From Ignavibacteriales bacterium (GTDB lineage Bacteria; Bacteroidota; Ignavibacteria; Ignavibacteriales; Melioribacteraceae), in NCBI GenBank assembly GCA_026390795.1, contig JAPLFG010000003.1:1984001-2048000 (forward strand): a stretch of DNA of 64,000 nt. Reading direction: 5' to 3'. Shown in pieces: positions 43,251 to 52,333 of this stretch. Made by a program: the position numbers and the translations under genes. Each line of letters starts with the position of its first letter. The first letter of the stretch is position 1. The notes under the pieces are model-generated. The model was not told where the DNA came from. It saw only the letters and a list, made by a program, of their open reading frames with translations, and made no database searches.

Positions 43251-44552
43251 ATGAAAACTTTTGTGTTTGATCCCAAAATATTGATATCACCACCATTTAT
43301 TAAATGTCCCAAATGCGGACAAGAACAATTTGGTGTCCTATCAATTAATCAAGACTCATATTCTCGAAGGTGTCGTAATTGTATGTTCCCAAGTCGTGAT
43401 GAGCCTGAACAACTTTACTTTTTGCCACCCCTTAATAAAAAAGTAATCTATCTTGACCAGTTTGCTATAAGTGAGATGATGAAATTATTGAATCCAAATA
43501 CTGACGCATATCAAGAAAATAAAATAGATCCATTTTGGAAATTATTGTTTGAAAAAATAGAAAGATTGTGCAAACTCCAATTAATTGTATGTCCCGATTC
43601 TTATTATCATGAAGACGAATCATTAGTTACTCCTTTTTACAAAGAACTAAAGAGGATTTATGAATTATTCAGTCATGGAATAACATTCAGTGATTCAATG
43701 GATATAAAAATTGCTCAGTTCTTAAATCACGCTGAGAAATGGATTAAAGGTGATGATTTCAACAAAATTGATCTAGATGCTTCTGACGTAGTTTCTGATG
43801 ATATAAATTCATGGCAGAGCAGACTTATAATTACTTTGGAAACAGACTATAAAGTTGACTGGATAGAAAATATTAAACGTGCTCGTGAATCTACTCATGA
43901 AATTATGAAAAACCTTTTTGATGAATGGACTTTAATAGAAAATTTTTCATTTCAATCATTTTATGAAAAAGAAAGTAAATCTTATGGTGGAAAAATTTTT
44001 CATGATTTTCTTGATAACATTAAGTTATATGCACAAAACGATTCTAGTCTGATCCCCAAAATTATCAATAATCCATTCACTTCAATATTATTCCGTGGTT
44101 TTGAAAATATATTTAAGAATAATAATGTTTCAGAAAAAGATTTATTGCCAAGAATTATCGAATATTTAAATTCTGACATCTTTGATTCTATCCCTTACGT
44201 TAAAATATATTGCTTACTAATAACGGCATTAGCACGAAAAGCTAAGTCTGGTCAAAAGAAACCTCCTAATCGAGGGACGGTAAATGATATTTCTATTGTT
44301 TCTTATATCTTACCTTACTGCGATGCAATATTTATTGATAATGGTTGCGAGGCGTTATTATACGAAAACCCTATTCCCTCAATGATTTCTGAATATAATA
44401 CTCAGATATTTTCTCAAAATAAGAAAGATAAATTTTTAGAATACCTTGATGAAATAGAAAAATCAATGTCAGTAACTCATTATAATTATGTGAAATCGGT
44501 TTATGGAGAAGAATTCTTAAAACCATATTTAACTATTTTCACTCATAATTAG
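43251..44552 (+). CDS. Zinc-ribbon protein with PIN-like features
   Basis: A 433-aa soluble protein. The N-terminal zinc ribbon has CPKC and CRNC pairs. After it comes KVIYLDQFAISEM, an Asp at the end of a beta strand as in the first PIN-nuclease acidic position. Near the C-terminus GTVNDISIVSYILPYCDAIF and IDNGCEALL supply further Asp residues in PIN-like order. The long helical middle is unassigned. A nuclease of the PIN fold is a reasonable hypothesis, not proven. It is cassette cargo with no gene partner, and its stop codon overlaps the R'' box of the following attC. Confidence 0.6.
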   Translation: MKTFVFDPKILISPPFIKCPKCGQEQFGVLSINQDSYSRRCRNCMFPSRDEPEQLYFLPPLNKKVIYLDQFAISEMMKLLNPNTDAYQENKIDPFWKLLFEKIERLCKLQLIVCPDSYYHEDESLVTPFYKELKRIYELFSHGITFSDSMDIKIAQFLNHAEKWIKGDDFNKIDLDASDVVSDDINSWQSRLIITLETDYKVDWIENIKRARESTHEIMKNLFDEWTLIENFSFQSFYEKESKSYGGKIFHDFLDNIKLYAQNDSSLIPKIINNPFTSILFRGFENIFKNNNVSEKDLLPRIIEYLNSDIFDSIPYVKIYCLLITALARKAKSGQKKPPNRGTVNDISIVSYILPYCDAIFIDNGCEALLYENPIPSMISEYNTQIFSQNKKDKFLEYLDEIEKSMSVTHYNYVKSVYGEEFLKPYLTIFTHN

Positions 44553-44711
44553 CATATAACCAGTTTTCCAAACCGACCTCTTTAAACATTGCGTCATTCG
44601 TGTGGTAATAGAGTTTCGTTAAAAATGTTAGTCGCTCTTTGAATGTAGTAACTAATTGAATTAATAATTAAATTATTGACGTCAGCTTTTCAAAACTGCA
44701 TGCTGTTATGG
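44551..44711 (+). other. attC site
   Basis: R'' AGCATATAAC, L'' CAGTTTTCCAAACCGAC, L' GTCAGCTTTTCAAAACTG, spacer CATGCT and R' GTTATGG. The L boxes are complementary with a few mismatches, as in attC. R'' is an exact complement of the first bases of its own cassette at 43231. A second GTTATAT lies at 44734. Confidence 0.8.
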
Positions 44712-44768
44712 GCGAAGGGCTAAACCCAATACCGTTATATTAATAAATAAAAATTAAAAGGAGGAGAA

Positions 44769-45386
44769 ATGAAAAAGTTAATTTCAATCTTTGCCCTTTT
44801 TATTTCTTCCTGGGTCTTTGTTTTTCCACAAATTAAAGTGGATAAAGGTATTTATAAAGCCAAATTCAGTAATACTCTCCATGAACCGACGTATGTGAGT
44901 TACATCTTATACAAAGGCGGAGGTGATTGTGACCGTAAGAAATTCAAATTTATAAATGATATGCCGAACCTTCAAACCGCCACAGATGAAGACTACAAGG
45001 GAAGTCCATATGATAAAGGACATTTGGCTAATGCAGAAGATTTTGCATTCAATTGCAAAAAAGATGAGTTAACATTCAGATATTATAACTGCCTCCCACA
45101 AACACCAAACTTAAACAGGGGTATCTGGAAAACAATTGAGACACAAGTAAGAAAATGGTCGCAGACAGATAGTTTATATATTATTTGTGGTGGCTATTTC
45201 GGTAATAAAAAAATTGGAAAAGCAGCAGTACCATCATTTTGCTGGAAAGTTGTTCAGGCTATCAAATCGAAGAAGGTATTATTCTGCGGATGGTTTAGTA
45301 ACACCGACCATGCAACAGTAGATTCCACATTGAGTGTGGCTGATGTGGAAAAGAAACTTCATAGCCATCTTACTTTGTTTAATTAG
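44769..45386 (+). CDS. Exported DNA/RNA non-specific endonuclease
   Basis: A 205-aa nuclease of the NUC1/Serratia-type beta-beta-alpha-metal family, with a signal peptide (about 1-20). The active-site block reads YDKGHLANAED, where the family norm is DRGHxxPAxD; the general-base His is kept and Arg is replaced by Lys. The Mg-ligand Asn follows in YNCLPQTPNLNRGIWKTIE. GDCDRKKF and CGGYFGNKK are in the usual places. It would degrade external or periplasmic nucleic acid. Ribosome binding site AGGAGG. No inhibitor gene accompanies it, which fits an exported enzyme. Confidence 0.85.
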   Translation: MKKLISIFALFISSWVFVFPQIKVDKGIYKAKFSNTLHEPTYVSYILYKGGGDCDRKKFKFINDMPNLQTATDEDYKGSPYDKGHLANAEDFAFNCKKDELTFRYYNCLPQTPNLNRGIWKTIETQVRKWSQTDSLYIICGGYFGNKKIGKAAVPSFCWKVVQAIKSKKVLFCGWFSNTDHATVDSTLSVADVEKKLHSHLTLFN

Positions 45387-45389
45387 TTT

Positions 45390-45533
45390 TATTTATCCTT
45401 ATTGTCTTATGGATGATTTAATACAAAAACAACAATATGATTAGTAAACAAAGTTATTTTTAAAAATAAAGTTGCGTTAATAATGTCGGCATCGCTGTTA
45501 TGGGAGGACGGTTGAAAAGTCACGCAGTTATAT
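45390..45533 (+). other. attC-like site
   Basis: Ends with GGTTGAAAAGTCACGCA and R' GTTATAT (45527-45533). It also carries GCTGTTATGGG, matching the right end of the previous site, so it may be a hybrid or nested site. The left box is not clear. Confidence 0.55.
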
Positions 45534-45549
45534 GGTGGAGAGAATATAA

Positions 45550-46476
45550 ATGATATCAAAATTAATTACTGTTGAATTGAGAGAAGTCTGGAAAAATGAA
45601 GCGAAAGATTTTACCACTTGGCTAGGAAATAATCTAGATTATCTTAAAGAACAATTAGGTATTGAACTTACTTTAGTTGAGATAGAAAAATCTGTTGGCT
45701 CTTTTTATGTGGATGTTTTAGCACAAGACGACTCTGGTCATTTAGCAATCATCGAAAATCAACTTGGAAAAACAGATCACGATCATTTAGGAAAAGTGCT
45801 TACATATTTAACCAACCTTGAAGCTAAAACAGCGATATGGATTAGCCCTGATCCGAGACCTGAACACGTAAGTGTTATTAATTATTTGAATCAGATTTCT
45901 CCTGAAGACATCCGCTTTTACCTGATAAAGGTAAGTGCTTTTAAAATTGATTCATCGTTGCCTGCACCACTTTTTACAATTATTGCTGGGCCGGGAAACG
46001 AATTACGTGATATTGGCAAAATCAAAAATGATTTGAGTGACAAAGACAAAAAAAGATTTGAGTTTTTTTCTCAGCTATTAAACTATTCAAATAGTAAAAC
46101 AAATCTCTTCAGCAATGTTTCACCTGTTGGTTATCAAAATTGGGTTACTGCCGGTGCTGGTAAATCTGGATTATATTGGGTTTATTCTGTTTGGTTAAAT
46201 AAATCTAATGTTCACTTATATTTTGGATCATCCGATGCGCAGAAAAACAAGGAACGGTTTGATAAATTGTTAAATAATAAAACAGTAATTGAAAATGAAT
46301 TTGGAAATAGTTTAGAATGGGATTACAAAGAAGGAAGACAACAACATTATATAAAAACGATTTCTAATGGTGGTTTAAACAATGAAGCTAATTGGGAAAC
46401 TATACAGAAAGATATGGTCGTAAGAATGATAAAACTCGAAAAAGTGTTGGGAAAATATTTAAAAGAAATTGAGTAA
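45550..46476 (+). CDS. DUF4268 protein with nuclease-like N-terminal domain
   Basis: A 308-aa protein. Residues 20-145 look like a PD-(D/E)xK nuclease fold: VGSFYVDVLAQDDSGH gives the Asp and AIIENQLGKTDHDH a Glu-x-Gln in place of Glu-x-Lys, as in known DUF4268-associated domains. Residues 165-300 match DUF4268 (FFSQLLNYSN, HLYFGSSDAQKNKERFD, NWETIQKDMV). Such proteins are common in restriction and defence islands; the function is untested. It is a single-gene cassette with matching ends at 45527 and 46480. Confidence 0.8.
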   Translation: MISKLITVELREVWKNEAKDFTTWLGNNLDYLKEQLGIELTLVEIEKSVGSFYVDVLAQDDSGHLAIIENQLGKTDHDHLGKVLTYLTNLEAKTAIWISPDPRPEHVSVINYLNQISPEDIRFYLIKVSAFKIDSSLPAPLFTIIAGPGNELRDIGKIKNDLSDKDKKRFEFFSQLLNYSNSKTNLFSNVSPVGYQNWVTAGAGKSGLYWVYSVWLNKSNVHLYFGSSDAQKNKERFDKLLNNKTVIENEFGNSLEWDYKEGRQQHYIKTISNGGLNNEANWETIQKDMVVRMIKLEKVLGKYLKEIE

Positions 46477-46479
46477 ACT

Positions 46480-46644
46480 ACCAAATAACCTCTTTAATAA
46501 GTAAAAAAGCAAGAGGACAAAATAATTCTTTACCTATCCGTAAAGACAGATGAATAAAAGTGTTCTTGGAAAAGAAAAAATAATTGAATGAGTTTAGAAC
46601 TTAAATTCGGCGGTGTTGATATTTAACATAACATGCCGTTATGT
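46480..46644 (+). other. attC site
   Basis: R'' ACCAAATAAC complements its cassette start GTTATATGGT with one mismatch. The left half continues CTCTTTAATAAGTAAAAAAG, a block seen again near 52340 and 59591. The right half ends AACATAACATGCC and R' GTTATGT (46638-46644). Confidence 0.8.
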
Positions 46645-46664
46645 AACTAAATAAAGGGAGAAAT

Positions 46665-47273
46665 ATGGTGAACAGAAAGAACATTCTGTTTCAGTTGCTA
46701 TTTGTGTTCTCTTTATCCGCAATTATTTCGTTTATTATGGGATGCCGGGGGACCAGTAACAAAAATGAGATCAACGGTGGTTTTGAGATAAAATCCCAAT
46801 CACAAAATGGACCTGAAGGCTGGTCTTCACCACCTTTACTTGAAACAAAAAATTTTGTTTCCTTTACCTGGGATTCAACAGAACATCATAGCGGCTCCCA
46901 CTCGGTATCAATTGCAATAGACTCAATGCCTCCGAAAGATCATGTCTTTGGGTTCAACTGGACAAGAACTTTTGATGATTTTATAATTGGTAAAAAGTAT
47001 TCAATCAGCGGATGGATAAAAACAAAAGATGTTTGGGCCCCGGCTGAGATTATGGTACTATGTAAGGATTATAATCATAATAATAAAGCTATGGCTGTTG
47101 CTCACGATTTAACCCACACGTCGTACCCAATTAAAGGAACATCTAATTGGACTCTAATAAAAACTAATTTTACTGTACCTAATGATACCAAAGAAGTGCG
47201 TATACTGGCCCGCATCAATTATGGATCAAATATCGGCAGTAAAGTATGGTTTGATGATATAAAGATAGAATGA
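46665..47273 (+). CDS. Lipoprotein with carbohydrate-binding-like fold
   Basis: A 202-aa lipoprotein (lipobox IMGC, about Cys27). The mature domain has the galactose-binding/CBM4_9 pattern: NGGFEIKSQ at the start, GPEGWSS, HHSGSHSVSIAID, ISGWIKTKDVW, a WTLIKTNFTVPNDTKEVRI strand and a closing VWFDDIKIE. It is likely a surface glycan-binding protein. It starts 21 bp after an attC R' box, with AAAGGGAG before ATG. Confidence 0.75.
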   Translation: MVNRKNILFQLLFVFSLSAIISFIMGCRGTSNKNEINGGFEIKSQSQNGPEGWSSPPLLETKNFVSFTWDSTEHHSGSHSVSIAIDSMPPKDHVFGFNWTRTFDDFIIGKKYSISGWIKTKDVWAPAEIMVLCKDYNHNNKAMAVAHDLTHTSYPIKGTSNWTLIKTNFTVPNDTKEVRILARINYGSNIGSKVWFDDIKIE

Positions 47274-47412
47274 GATAGTAATTGTTAATAAAGGTAAAAT
47301 AACCGCTTAAAAAAGGATTTAGTCAAAAGGCTACGAAAAAGGAATTGAGAGATTAACAGCGCAGGTCGAATTTAATTTGATCTTAAATATATTATCGAGA
47401 AGGAGAATAACA

Positions 47413-47583
47413 ATGAAACTGACAAAAAATATCGGTATGCTTTTGCTAGGCATTTGGTTGATCATAAGTGGATTAATACCCCTGATCAATATCTACTTCA
47501 CCGGACTCAGCACGCTCATGGCAATCCTCGCCATCGCTTCGGGCGCTTTTATTCTGTTATGGCACGATAGAATAATTCCGTGA
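47413..47583 (+). CDS. Small two-helix membrane protein
   Basis: A 56-aa protein starting at the ATG at 47413 (AAGGAG eight bases upstream). Two transmembrane helices (about 6-27 and 30-50; IGMLLLGIWLIISGLIPL and LMAILAIASGAFILL) with a short charged end. Similar short proteins are widespread, but no function is known to me. Codon use is more GC-rich than in its neighbours. No clear attC separates it from the previous gene. Confidence 0.65.
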   Translation: MKLTKNIGMLLLGIWLIISGLIPLINIYFTGLSTLMAILAIASGAFILLWHDRIIP

Positions 47584-47742
47584 TTCGATGTCGCAACTAA
47601 CGATTAGTCTCTAGAGTGAAGTTTGTAAGGAACTTTACAGTTGTTGAAATTTTTTTTGAAGGAACTGATCAACGAATCAATTAAAAAGGTTTACCGATCT
47701 GGATAAGGTTGTATATTTATTGAAACCAATTTAGAGGATGAC

Positions 47743-48174
47743 ATGGCAAGGAAAGCTGAATTAAAAACGAAGGCCAATGATGCAAGCGTGGAAGATTTTC
47801 TGAGTTCTATTGCAGATGAACAAAAGCGTGAAGATTGTTTTGAGATTCTCAAATTAATGAAACAAGTTGCAAAAGAAACGCCGAAGATGTGGGGTTCAAG
47901 TATTGTCGGGTTTGGAAGCTATCATTATAAAGGTGCCAGCGGACGCGAGGGTGACTGGATGTTAACCGGCTTCTCGCCACGCAAGCAAAATTTGACTGTA
48001 TATCTGATGGGTGGATTTGACTCGGGGAAAAGTTTACTCAATAAACTTGGAAAATATAAAACCAGCGCAGGCAGTTGTTTATATATCAAAAAGTTAGATG
48101 ATGTGGATAAAAAAGTTTTGAAAGAACTGATTGCTGAATCGATAAAAACGATAAAGAAGCTTCAAAAGAAGTAA
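47743..48174 (+). CDS. DUF1801 protein
   Basis: A 143-aa cytoplasmic protein of the DUF1801 (YdhG-like) family: VEDFLSSIADEQKREDCFEI, then MWGSSIVGFGSYHY, GDWMLTGFSPRKQNLTVYLM and a basic helical end KTIKKLQKK. The fold is small and possibly ligand-binding; no enzymatic role is established. Single gene, GAGGATGAC before the ATG. Confidence 0.8.
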   Translation: MARKAELKTKANDASVEDFLSSIADEQKREDCFEILKLMKQVAKETPKMWGSSIVGFGSYHYKGASGREGDWMLTGFSPRKQNLTVYLMGGFDSGKSLLNKLGKYKTSAGSCLYIKKLDDVDKKVLKELIAESIKTIKKLQKK

Positions 48175-48179
48175 ACATT

Positions 48180-48285
48180 ATTGAGACGGATAATCAAAAA
48201 TGTTCTTGGAAAAGAATAAATAATTAGATGAGATGAAAATTCAAAAATCGGCAGTGTTGGTCTTTAACATAACATGCCTTTAGGC
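48180..48285 (+). other. attC-like site with altered R' box
   Basis: The right half (TCGGCAGTGTTGGTCTTTAACATAACATGCC) matches the site ending at 46644, but R' reads TTTAGGC (48279-48285) instead of GTTAGGC. The G that is cut next to by integrases is replaced by T. Confidence 0.65.
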
Positions 48286-48300
48286 ATATTAGGGATAGTT

Positions 48301-49236
48301 ATGAAAAATATTATTCTGGCATTAGTGTTAGCCACTCTAAGCGTAATTAGAATTAATGCCGAAGAAGTTTCCATTATTGTCAACGGATACATTCTTAAAG
48401 GGACTTTAGAAATTCCAAAGTCCAAAGTACCGGTTGATATAGCATTGATAATAGCCGGTTCCGGCCCAACCGATAGAGATGGTAATAATTATCTCTACGG
48501 TAAAGGCAATCCATATAAAATGCTTACAGAGCTTTTTCTCAAAGAAGGAATTGCATCATTGCGGTATGATAAAAGGGGAATCGGCGCCAACAATATGGTT
48601 GATGAGTCAAATCTTACATTCGATATGTATATCAACGATGCTGTTGAGTGGATTAAATATATAAGAAACGATAAACGCTTTTCAAGGATTATAGTTGTTG
48701 GCCATAGTGAAGGTTCGTTAATTGGTATGGTAGCCTCAAGGCTAACGGATGTAACTAAGTTTATATCATTGTGCGGCCCGGGAAAACCAATTTATAAAAC
48801 TCTTGAGGAACAAATTATAATAAGAGATAAAATGCCGGAGGATTTGGCAAAACAATTCAGAAGTATCATCGACAGTTTGAAACAAGGTTATAGAGTTAAA
48901 AATGTTAAAAGTGATTTTAATTCGTATTTCAGACCGAGTGTTCAATCTTATATGATCTCCTGGTTTAAATATGATCCTTGCATTGAGATTTCAAAATTAA
49001 AAATACCTATTCTGATAATAGGTGGGACAACCGATATTCAAATTCAAGTTGAAGATGCTGAGTTGCTTTCAAGAGCAAATGAGAATTCCAAATTGGCTAT
49101 CATAGAAGATATGAACCATCTTCTAAAGGAAGTGCCGACACGCGATACTGAAATTAATTTTCAAAGTTATGGCAATCCGGAGCTACCTTTATCAGAAGAA
49201 CTATGCAAAAACCTAATAAATTTTATAAAAGAATAA
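48301..49236 (+). CDS. Exported alpha/beta hydrolase
   Basis: A 311-aa hydrolase starting at 48301 (TAGGGA upstream), giving a clean signal peptide ending INAEE; an upstream in-frame ATG lies inside the attC. Nucleophile elbow GHSEGS, oxyanion-type AGSGPTDRDGN loop, acid region IGGTTDIQIQVED and base His in IEDMNHLLKE. The family is that of serine esterases and aminopeptidase-like hydrolases (COG1073/DLH-like). Substrate unknown. The cassette ends at 48279 and 49240 match. Confidence 0.85.
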   Translation: MKNIILALVLATLSVIRINAEEVSIIVNGYILKGTLEIPKSKVPVDIALIIAGSGPTDRDGNNYLYGKGNPYKMLTELFLKEGIASLRYDKRGIGANNMVDESNLTFDMYINDAVEWIKYIRNDKRFSRIIVVGHSEGSLIGMVASRLTDVTKFISLCGPGKPIYKTLEEQIIIRDKMPEDLAKQFRSIIDSLKQGYRVKNVKSDFNSYFRPSVQSYMISWFKYDPCIEISKLKIPILIIGGTTDIQIQVEDAELLSRANENSKLAIIEDMNHLLKEVPTRDTEINFQSYGNPELPLSEELCKNLINFIKE

Positions 49237-49243
49237 TCCATAT

Positions 49244-49470
49244 GCCTAACGTCTGTAATAAATAAAAAGTCAAAAGTATAAAGATATTCTTGACCGATCC
49301 GTTATAGACTGATGTTAAATGTTTGCAAAACAAAGATAGATGTTGTTCAACAAAAATAATATTCAACATGAGTATTGTCTGAAAAACCGAAGTCAGAAAT
49401 GTGGGATAAATAAATCCCAAGGCTAAACTGTTTTTTCATGATTTTTTTTCTATAGACAACGACGTTAGGC
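49244..49470 (+). other. attC site
   Basis: R'' GCCTAAC (49244-49250) and R' GTTAGGC (49464-49470) are exact complements, with GTCT just inside R'' and AGAC just inside R'. The 227-bp body contains the ATTCTTGACCGATCCGT block and the GAAGTCAGAAA block found in other sites of this array. Confidence 0.9.
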
Positions 49471-49515
49471 GTAACTGTAAAACAATACAATCAAAACATC
49501 ATAGAGGAAAAAGTT

Positions 49516-50079
49516 ATGTCATCAGCAATGATTCACGAACAAATTGAAATATTAAAAAAGGGTGATGATGAAACCAGAGAAAATGCCATCGAGGCATTAG
49601 GAAATATCGGCCCCGATGCCATCTTAGCAGTTCCTCTCATAATCGCGGCAATTAAAGAGGATAATCTATGTTGGGCAGCAACCACAGCTTTAGGAAAGAT
49701 AGGCGGTAAAGATGCGACACAAGCTCTTTGTCATGCATTGCTTACTGATAAAGATGCGGGTGTGCAAATAAGAGCTGCTGAGAGTCTCGGGCGAATTGGT
49801 GATTCCGCTTCCCTACCTTCACTGATTAAGGCACTCGAAAACCCATATGAAGTGGTTCGTGCAGTGGTTATCGAAGAGCTTGCCATTGTGGGTGATAAGA
49901 CAATTGAACCTATTATCAAGAAAGTGTTAAATGATAGTAGTCAATTTGTTAGAGAATCAGCTGCAAAAGCCATGACAACTCTTAACAATAAGGCAATTAA
50001 AAAAACAGTAAGTAATACTAACTCAGAACCAGCCCCGCCCGCAAGAAAGAGCTGGCTTAAACGACTTTTTAAGAAATAA
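49516..50079 (+). CDS. HEAT-repeat (PBS-lyase type) protein
   Basis: A 187-aa cytoplasmic protein with four or five helical repeats of about 31 aa (ARENAIEALGNIGPDA-like, WAATTALGKIGGKDATQALC, IRAAESLGRIGDSASLPSLI, VRAVVIEELAIVGDKTIEPI), the pattern of HEAT/PBS-lyase scaffolds. A basic tail KSWLKRLFKK could touch membrane or nucleic acid. It is a binding scaffold, partner unknown; single-gene cassette. Confidence 0.85.
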   Translation: MSSAMIHEQIEILKKGDDETRENAIEALGNIGPDAILAVPLIIAAIKEDNLCWAATTALGKIGGKDATQALCHALLTDKDAGVQIRAAESLGRIGDSASLPSLIKALENPYEVVRAVVIEELAIVGDKTIEPIIKKVLNDSSQFVRESAAKAMTTLNNKAIKKTVSNTNSEPAPPARKSWLKRLFKK

Positions 50080-50095
50080 GAAATATTTACAGATT

Positions 50096-50138
50096 GTCGA
50101 ACAGGGCGCTGCACCCGAAGGCGGCAATTGTGTTATAA
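50096..50138 (+). other. Possible short attC
   Basis: GTCGAAC at the left and GTTATAA (50132-50138) at the right, with a GGCGCTGCACCCGAAGGCGG core. It is shorter than usual for attC and the L boxes are not clearly complementary. Confidence 0.4.
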
Positions 50139-50278
50139 TTTAAGGACTACTTTGAAAGTCAAGCTAGACAATTGGAGTTTCGTGTAAGAGAAGGTTCACC
50201 AATCTGGGATAAAACACACTGAGTATGATTCCAATAGAGCAAGTATAAAGATTAAAGCTTAATTAAGGAGATTTTATT

Positions 50279-51103
50279 ATGATTAATTTCTCAGAAAGAA
50301 ACATGGAAACAATGGCAACGGAAGGTGCTAAAAAAGTTCAGAATGTAGCAAAGGCATTTTTAGTTTTCGGAATCTTGAATATTCTAGTTGGTATTTTCCT
50401 CACAGCACTCGGTTGGTTTTTAGGGATATATAGCATAGTACTTGGGATATTGGAACTGATCAATTATAACCGATACTCGGCTATACCTCCTAAAACAACC
50501 AGTAACCCAATCTACATAAGTATTCTGGAAATTTTAAATTTTATAGCTGGCTCTCTGTGGACTGTAATAGCTGGTATAAACAATTTAATCCAACTTAGAA
50601 GCCCCGAAACAAAAGCATATTTTGCAATGCTTAAAAGTGGTATAAATACATCTTTTTTATCTTCACAACAATTATCTAAATCAAAGAAGTGTCCTAATTG
50701 TGCAGAAAATATACAAGCAGAGGCATTGGTTTGCCGACATTGTGGTTATAAATTTAATGAAGCAGATATTCAGCAGATAAAATTAATGGCTGAAACAGAT
50801 GCAAAAAAATTAGAACACCAGATTAAACTCAATGAGCAACGTAGTAAAATAAAGATCCGTTTATTTTGGGGTCGTTTTCTTCTTGTTGTCGCACTATTAT
50901 TTATTTCGCTCATTTTAATAATGATACTTGTTTATACTTTCAATCCTTCATCTAGATTTACAAACGGTAAACCTTGGGAGATGTCATCTTTTTTAACTAG
51001 TGTGTTTGTTACAACACTATTCTTTGTTTTACCACCTACTTTAGGTAGCTTTTTTCTATTTAAAAAGGTGAAAAAATTAAAAAAAGGATTTGGCTCTATT
51101 TGA
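50279..51103 (+). CDS. Membrane protein with central zinc ribbon
   Basis: A 274-aa protein. Two transmembrane helices lie near the start (about 25-60), with a third weaker one near 80. A zinc ribbon follows (CPNCAENIQAEALVCRHCGY, about 139-158), then a coiled-coil-prone helix and two more transmembrane helices (about 200-225 and 240-260). The ribbon resembles those of small zinc-ribbon membrane proteins of unknown role. The cassette-array protein at 55719 carries a very similar ribbon (CPFCSEEILADARKCKHCGE). AAGGAG before the ATG. Confidence 0.7.
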   Translation: MINFSERNMETMATEGAKKVQNVAKAFLVFGILNILVGIFLTALGWFLGIYSIVLGILELINYNRYSAIPPKTTSNPIYISILEILNFIAGSLWTVIAGINNLIQLRSPETKAYFAMLKSGINTSFLSSQQLSKSKKCPNCAENIQAEALVCRHCGYKFNEADIQQIKLMAETDAKKLEHQIKLNEQRSKIKIRLFWGRFLLVVALLFISLILIMILVYTFNPSSRFTNGKPWEMSSFLTSVFVTTLFFVLPPTLGSFFLFKKVKKLKKGFGSI

Positions 51104-51198
51104 ATAACCTCTTTTATCAAGAAGGAAAAACGGGGTAGGCAAAAGAGAAAATATTAGACATTATAGAAAATGCAAAATTAACTTGGGAGAAATTATTT

Positions 51199-51654
51199 AT
51201 GAAAACTGCTCTTGATTCTCTAATCATTATTAGTATTATATTAATTGCAGGCTGTACTCAAAGCAAGAAAGAAGTTCCAGTAAAAAGCGACAAGGTCAAT
51301 TTTACCGGTGTTATTAAAAGTGATGATGGTAAACCAGTACCGGCTGCCCTCGTTCAAATAGTTGAAGGAACAGACTCGGGCTGGCAATTAAAATTTAGTT
51401 CGGATGGTAAAATTGTTGATATGCCGGAACCTGTTAAAACAAATTCTGAAGGTCGTTTTAATGTTAATATCGATACGACAATACTTTCAAAATATAATTA
51501 TAAGATCTCAATGTTGGTGGCAACAGATACTCTGATTCGCCATTTTGTCCAGATAAGGGATGAAAGTCTAAAGATTCCAATAATAATAGTGGTTAAAAAA
51601 GGGGAACAAAAAGTTGATCTAAAAGAAATTATATGTATGGCTAATAAACAATAA
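51199..51654 (+). CDS. Lipoprotein with carboxypeptidase-like Ig domain
   Basis: A 151-aa lipoprotein (lipobox IAGC, Cys19). The mature part is one beta-sandwich: NFTGVIKSDDGKPVPAALVQ and TNSEGRFNVNIDTT are the two signature strands of carboxypeptidase-regulatory-like domains. Probably surface- or periplasm-exposed. It starts close behind an attC left-half remnant (51104-51130, GAATAACCTCTTTTATCAAG). Confidence 0.75.
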   Translation: MKTALDSLIIISIILIAGCTQSKKEVPVKSDKVNFTGVIKSDDGKPVPAALVQIVEGTDSGWQLKFSSDGKIVDMPEPVKTNSEGRFNVNIDTTILSKYNYKISMLVATDTLIRHFVQIRDESLKIPIIIVVKKGEQKVDLKEIICMANKQ

Positions 51655-51669
51655 AAAATTCATATGCTG

Positions 51670-51713
51670 AATATATAATCCGCGCGGCGGACTAAATGCA
51701 ACGTCTTTATACC
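51670..51713 (+). other. Degenerate short attC
   Basis: A hairpin CCGCGCGG/TCCGC...GCGGA, then ACTAAATGCAACG and TTTATAC (51706-51712) where GTTATAC is expected. The T replaces the conserved G. Confidence 0.5.
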
Positions 51714-51735
51714 ACATAAAAAGGAGGACAATACT

Positions 51736-52269
51736 ATGAGAATAAAAATATTGTGTAATAGCATAAGCTTTATTTTAATTATAGTATTTCTTTTAGGTTG
51801 CTCGAAAAAAATGCCGGAATTAAAAACTTCTGTAGGTATTCTAACTATTGCGAAAGTGACTCTTACTAAAATTGATCCATATACTTCTAATTCTGCTCCA
51901 GATGGATATCAATGCCTTAGCATAATATTTATAAATACTAATTCGAAAATCAATCCTGGTCAAATAAATGACTTTATTATAAGAGGTAACATCGATAGCT
52001 CACCAAATGTTATGTCTCATAAAACAACTATTACTGATGAAATAGATAAAAATAAAGTTACTAATGAAGGAGAAAGTCAGATTGTAAATTTTCAACAAGT
52101 ATTAAAAGATACCTACGTGATCGGTGATGATGGCTCTAAACCAATTAGGTATTGGGATGGTTTATCTGATGGGCAATTGTTCACTTCCTGTTTTATAAAA
52201 TCTACTGCAAATAAATATACTTTATATTGGCCCGGAAACGAACCTATTGAGCTTATTGTCTCAAAATAA
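51736..52269 (+). CDS. Hypothetical lipoprotein
   Basis: A 177-aa lipoprotein (lipobox LLGC, Cys22). Beta-rich mature domain with YQCLSIIFINTNSKINPGQ; no family recognised. AAGGAGG lies nine bases before the ATG. Probable single-gene cassette. Confidence 0.7.
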   Translation: MRIKILCNSISFILIIVFLLGCSKKMPELKTSVGILTIAKVTLTKIDPYTSNSAPDGYQCLSIIFINTNSKINPGQINDFIIRGNIDSSPNVMSHKTTITDEIDKNKVTNEGESQIVNFQQVLKDTYVIGDDGSKPIRYWDGLSDGQLFTSCFIKSTANKYTLYWPGNEPIELIVSK

Positions 52270-52333
52270 TTTATTGGATAAGGAAATTAAAATTAGTCTT
52301 CGGTTCAAAAAGTTTGCAACTATTAGATATTGT

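Noticed and set aside
47274-47742. attC sites on both sides of the 56-aa gene
   Set aside because: AAAATAAC at 47302 and AACTAAC at 47593 resemble R'' boxes, but no paired right ends were found, so they were not called.
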